A stretch of 7,479 nucleotides of DNA from assembly GCA_041485905.1 (NCBI GenBank), contig JBGPKK010000219.1:1-7479 (forward strand). Reading direction: 5' to 3'. Below, piece by piece: positions 5,899 through 7,479 of the stretch. Under the pieces are notes generated by a model, which made no database searches, was not told where the DNA came from, and worked only from the letters and a program-made list of their open reading frames with translations. Every line of letters begins with the position of its first letter. Position 1 is the first letter of the stretch. Made by a program: the position numbers and the translations under genes. Source of the DNA: JAHFUI01 sp041485905. GTDB lineage: Bacteria; Acidobacteriota; Vicinamibacteria; Vicinamibacterales; CAVVIG01.

Positions 5899-6764
5899 TT
5901 CGCGCTTCTCCGTATCTCCTCGGCAACTCTGACGACCTGCGCCATCTCGGCGACCGCATGCACCCGCACGATGTGCGCGCCTGCGAGCACGGCGGCGGTC
6001 ACGGCGGCAGCGGTGCCCCAGTCGCGTTCTGCCGGCGGCCGGTCATGCAGCGCCTCGCGCATGAACGACTTGCGCGATGGCCCGACCAGCAGGGGCCTTG
6101 CGAGCGCGGCGGCCAGCTCGGGAAGCCGGGCCAGGACACCATAACTGTGCTGCGGCCGTTTGGCAAACCCGACGCCGGGGTCGACGATCATCCGCTCGAC
6201 CCAAACCCCGGCGGCCACCGCATGGTCCATGCTCGCCTTCAATTCGGCGGCCACTTCCGTGACGACATCGCCATACACCGCTCCGGCGTGCAGCGTGCCG
6301 GCTCCCCCGCGCGAGTGCATCAGCACGAGGCCGGCGCCACGCGCTGCGACGACCTGGGCGATCGCCGGGTCGTGACGGAGGCCGCTCACATCGTTGACGA
6401 GCGACGCGCCGCCCTCGAGCGCGGCGCGCGCGACCCTGGCCTTGGAGGTGTCGATGGAGATCGGAACGCGCAGGCGCCCCGCCAGGCCTCTCACAACCGG
6501 CAACACCCGCGCGATCTCGTCTTCGGCGGGCAAGGCTTCGGCCCCCGGGCGGGTCGACTCTCCGCCGACGTCAATCAGATCCGCGCCCTGCGCCTCCATC
6601 TCCAGCGCGGCGGCGACGGCTCGCTCCGGATCGAACCGCGACTCGGTTTCGGCAAACGAATCGGGCGTAACGTTGAGGATGCCCATGACCAGACACCGCG
6701 CGCCAAGATCGAGAACGCGGCCGTCCGGCAATGAGATGCGGTAGGGCTGGCGTACGGGAAACAC
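5895..6764 (-). CDS. folP: Dihydropteroate synthase
   Basis: Cytoplasmic TIM-barrel enzyme of folate synthesis: joins p-aminobenzoate to 6-hydroxymethyl-7,8-dihydropterin diphosphate to give dihydropteroate; the sulfonamide target. 289 residues (E. coli 282). Motifs in order: MGILNVTPDSF (27-37), DVGGESTRPGA (65-75), SIDTSK with D105 (103-108), NDVSG (124-128), MHSRG (149-153), DPGVGFAKRPQ with D195 (195-205), VGPSRKSF with K232 (227-234) and RVHAVAEM with R267 and H269 (267-274). Pterin- and phosphate-binding residues are present. Two loops differ from the common form: loop 1 reads SFAETESRFD where most have SFSDGG, and MHMQG/MHMRG is MHSRG. The GTG at 6764 is chosen because it gives a normal N-terminus and sits 24 bp after the ftsH stop; no Shine-Dalgarno is visible. 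An ATG at codon 27 would cut into the core and is rejected. Confidence 0.96.
   Translation of the reverse strand: MFPVRQPYRISLPDGRVLDLGARCLVMGILNVTPDSFAETESRFDPERAVAAALEMEAQGADLIDVGGESTRPGAEALPAEDEIARVLPVVRGLAGRLRVPISIDTSKARVARAALEGGASLVNDVSGLRHDPAIAQVVAARGAGLVLMHSRGGAGTLHAGAVYGDVVTEVAAELKASMDHAVAAGVWVERMIVDPGVGFAKRPQHSYGVLARLPELAAALARPLLVGPSRKSFMREALHDRPPAERDWGTAAAVTAAVLAGAHIVRVHAVAEMAQVVRVAEEIRRSAK
5908..5911 (-). promoter_or_regulatory. Ribosome binding site of cdaA
   Basis: GGAG on the minus strand, nine bases before the ATG at 5898 and inside the last codons of folP. It is the only strong Shine-Dalgarno I found among the eight gene starts in this window and supports the cdaA start. Confidence 0.6.
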
Positions 6765-6771
6765 CGAGGCG

Positions 6772-6777
6772 ATTGTA
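6772..6777 (-). promoter_or_regulatory. Possible -10 element directly upstream of folP (leaderless start)
   Basis: TACAAT on the minus strand (5/6 to TATAAT) in the 24-bp ftsH-folP gap, ending seven bases before the folP GTG. With usual -10 to start-site spacing the transcript would begin at or next to the GTG itself, a leaderless mRNA, which fits the absence of a Shine-Dalgarno there. No convincing -35 is seen 16-19 bases upstream, so this is tentative. Confidence 0.3.
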
Positions 6778-6788
6778 GGGCGGGGTGC

Positions 6789-7479
6789 CTACCCTTGTGG
6801 CAGCGGCTTGGTGAGCGCGGGCACGATCGGCGTGCGCTCTTTCTGGCGCGGACGCGCTTCGTCCTCGTCTGCGACGGCCGGCCTGGCGGCCACCGGCCGC
6901 GGGTCGTCGAGCGGCAGACCGGCGGCCACGCGCCTGACCTGCTCGGCATCAAGCACTTCGCGCGCGAGGAGCGCCTCGGCGAGCGTGACCAGCGTCTCCT
7001 TGTGATCGCTCAGAATGACGTGCGAGCGCTGATAGTTGTCGGTGACGAACCGCTTGACCTCCTGGTCGATCTTGAGCGCCGTGTCCTCGCTGTAATCCTG
7101 ATGCTGCGCGATCTCGCGGCCGAGAAAGATCTGCTCTTCCTTCTTGCCGAACGTCAGCGGCCCCATGGCGTCGCTCATGCCCCACTCGCACACCATGCGG
7201 CGCGCGAGCTCGGTGGCGCGCTCGAGATCGTTGCCGGCGCCGGTGGTCACGCTGTCCATCGTGATCTCCTCGGCGATGCGGCCGCCGAGCAGGATCGCGA
7301 TCTGATCGTTCAGATAGTCGCGCGAGTAGTTGTGCTTCTCGTCGGCCGGCAGCTGCTGTGTGAGCCCGAGCGCCATGCCGCGCGGAATGATGGTGACCTT
7401 GTGAATCGGATCGGCGTGAGGCAGCAGCACCGTCAGGAGCGCGTGCCCCGCCTCGTGCACGGCCGTCACCCGCTTCTCG
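6789..7479 (-). CDS. ftsH: ATP-dependent zinc metalloprotease FtsH, C-terminal part (5' end outside the window)
   Basis: Partial gene: the reading frame is open to the right edge, so only the M41 peptidase part and tail are seen; membrane helices and the AAA+ module lie beyond 7479. The first visible residues EKRVTAVHEAGHAL contain the HExxH zinc motif (HEAGH, codons at 7457-7443). The third zinc ligand is the Asp of GAGNDLERAT, and PRGMALGLTQQLP, LGGRIAEE and MVCEWGMSD are standard FtsH blocks. FtsH degrades misfolded membrane proteins and short-lived regulators, often LpxC. After the conserved domain comes a divergent charged/Pro-rich tail of about 40 residues (PLDDPRPVAARP... to PLPQG), as is usual for FtsH C-termini. 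Stop TAG at 6791-6789; folP starts 24 bp later, so the two may share a transcript. Confidence 0.97.
   Translation of the reverse strand, partial: EKRVTAVHEAGHALLTVLLPHADPIHKVTIIPRGMALGLTQQLPADEKHNYSRDYLNDQIAILLGGRIAEEITMDSVTTGAGNDLERATELARRMVCEWGMSDAMGPLTFGKKEEQIFLGREIAQHQDYSEDTALKIDQEVKRFVTDNYQRSHVILSDHKETLVTLAEALLAREVLDAEQVRRVAAGLPLDDPRPVAARPAVADEDEARPRQKERTPIVPALTKPLPQG

Overview
High-GC bacterial chromosome segment with every gene on the minus strand, so transcription runs from the right edge (7479) to the left edge (1). Gene order in transcription direction: ftsH (C-terminal part only) - folP - cdaA - cdaR (ybbR) - glmM - pdxJ - TPR membrane protein - small YHS-type metal-binding membrane protein - class II aldolase. 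GC richness, the ftsH/folP/cdaA/cdaR/glmM/pdxJ order and a PdxJ starting with 'SVNVNK' instead of the proteobacterial 'GVNIDH' suggest Acidobacteriota, possibly the Vicinamibacteria branch. This placement is inference; there is no rRNA or other phylogenetic marker in the window.

Right part (2017-7479): a tightly packed housekeeping cluster. FtsH is the membrane AAA+ protease; FolP is dihydropteroate synthase; CdaA makes c-di-AMP; CdaR is its membrane-anchored YbbR-domain partner; GlmM makes glucosamine-1-phosphate for peptidoglycan. folP/cdaA and cdaA/cdaR overlap as ATGA and cdaR/glmM overlap by 14 bp, so the c-di-AMP module is translationally coupled to cell-wall precursor synthesis, as in the cdaA-cdaR-glmM operon known from Firmicutes. 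pdxJ (vitamin B6) follows after a 66-bp gap filled by an imperfect long inverted repeat.

Left part (196-1994): an apparently separate unit of three genes, TPR protein, YHS-type small protein and class II aldolase, joined by TGATG and ATGA overlaps and preceded by a good sigma70-like promoter in the pdxJ/TPR gap. The aldolase is the most interesting gene. It has the full FucA-type zinc site but carries a roughly 75-residue C-terminal extension: a Pro/Gly/Ser-rich linker ending in a short amphipathic helix that looks like a bacterial-microcompartment encapsulation peptide. No shell gene lies in the window; any such locus would have to be elsewhere, for example beyond the left edge.

Left edge (1-195): no gene seen; it holds two near-identical 76-78 bp tandem units and a degenerate third copy that ends next to the aldolase stop codon. 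No stretch longer than 300 bp lacks a gene. No tRNA, rRNA, insertion sequence, CRISPR array or riboswitch was recognised.
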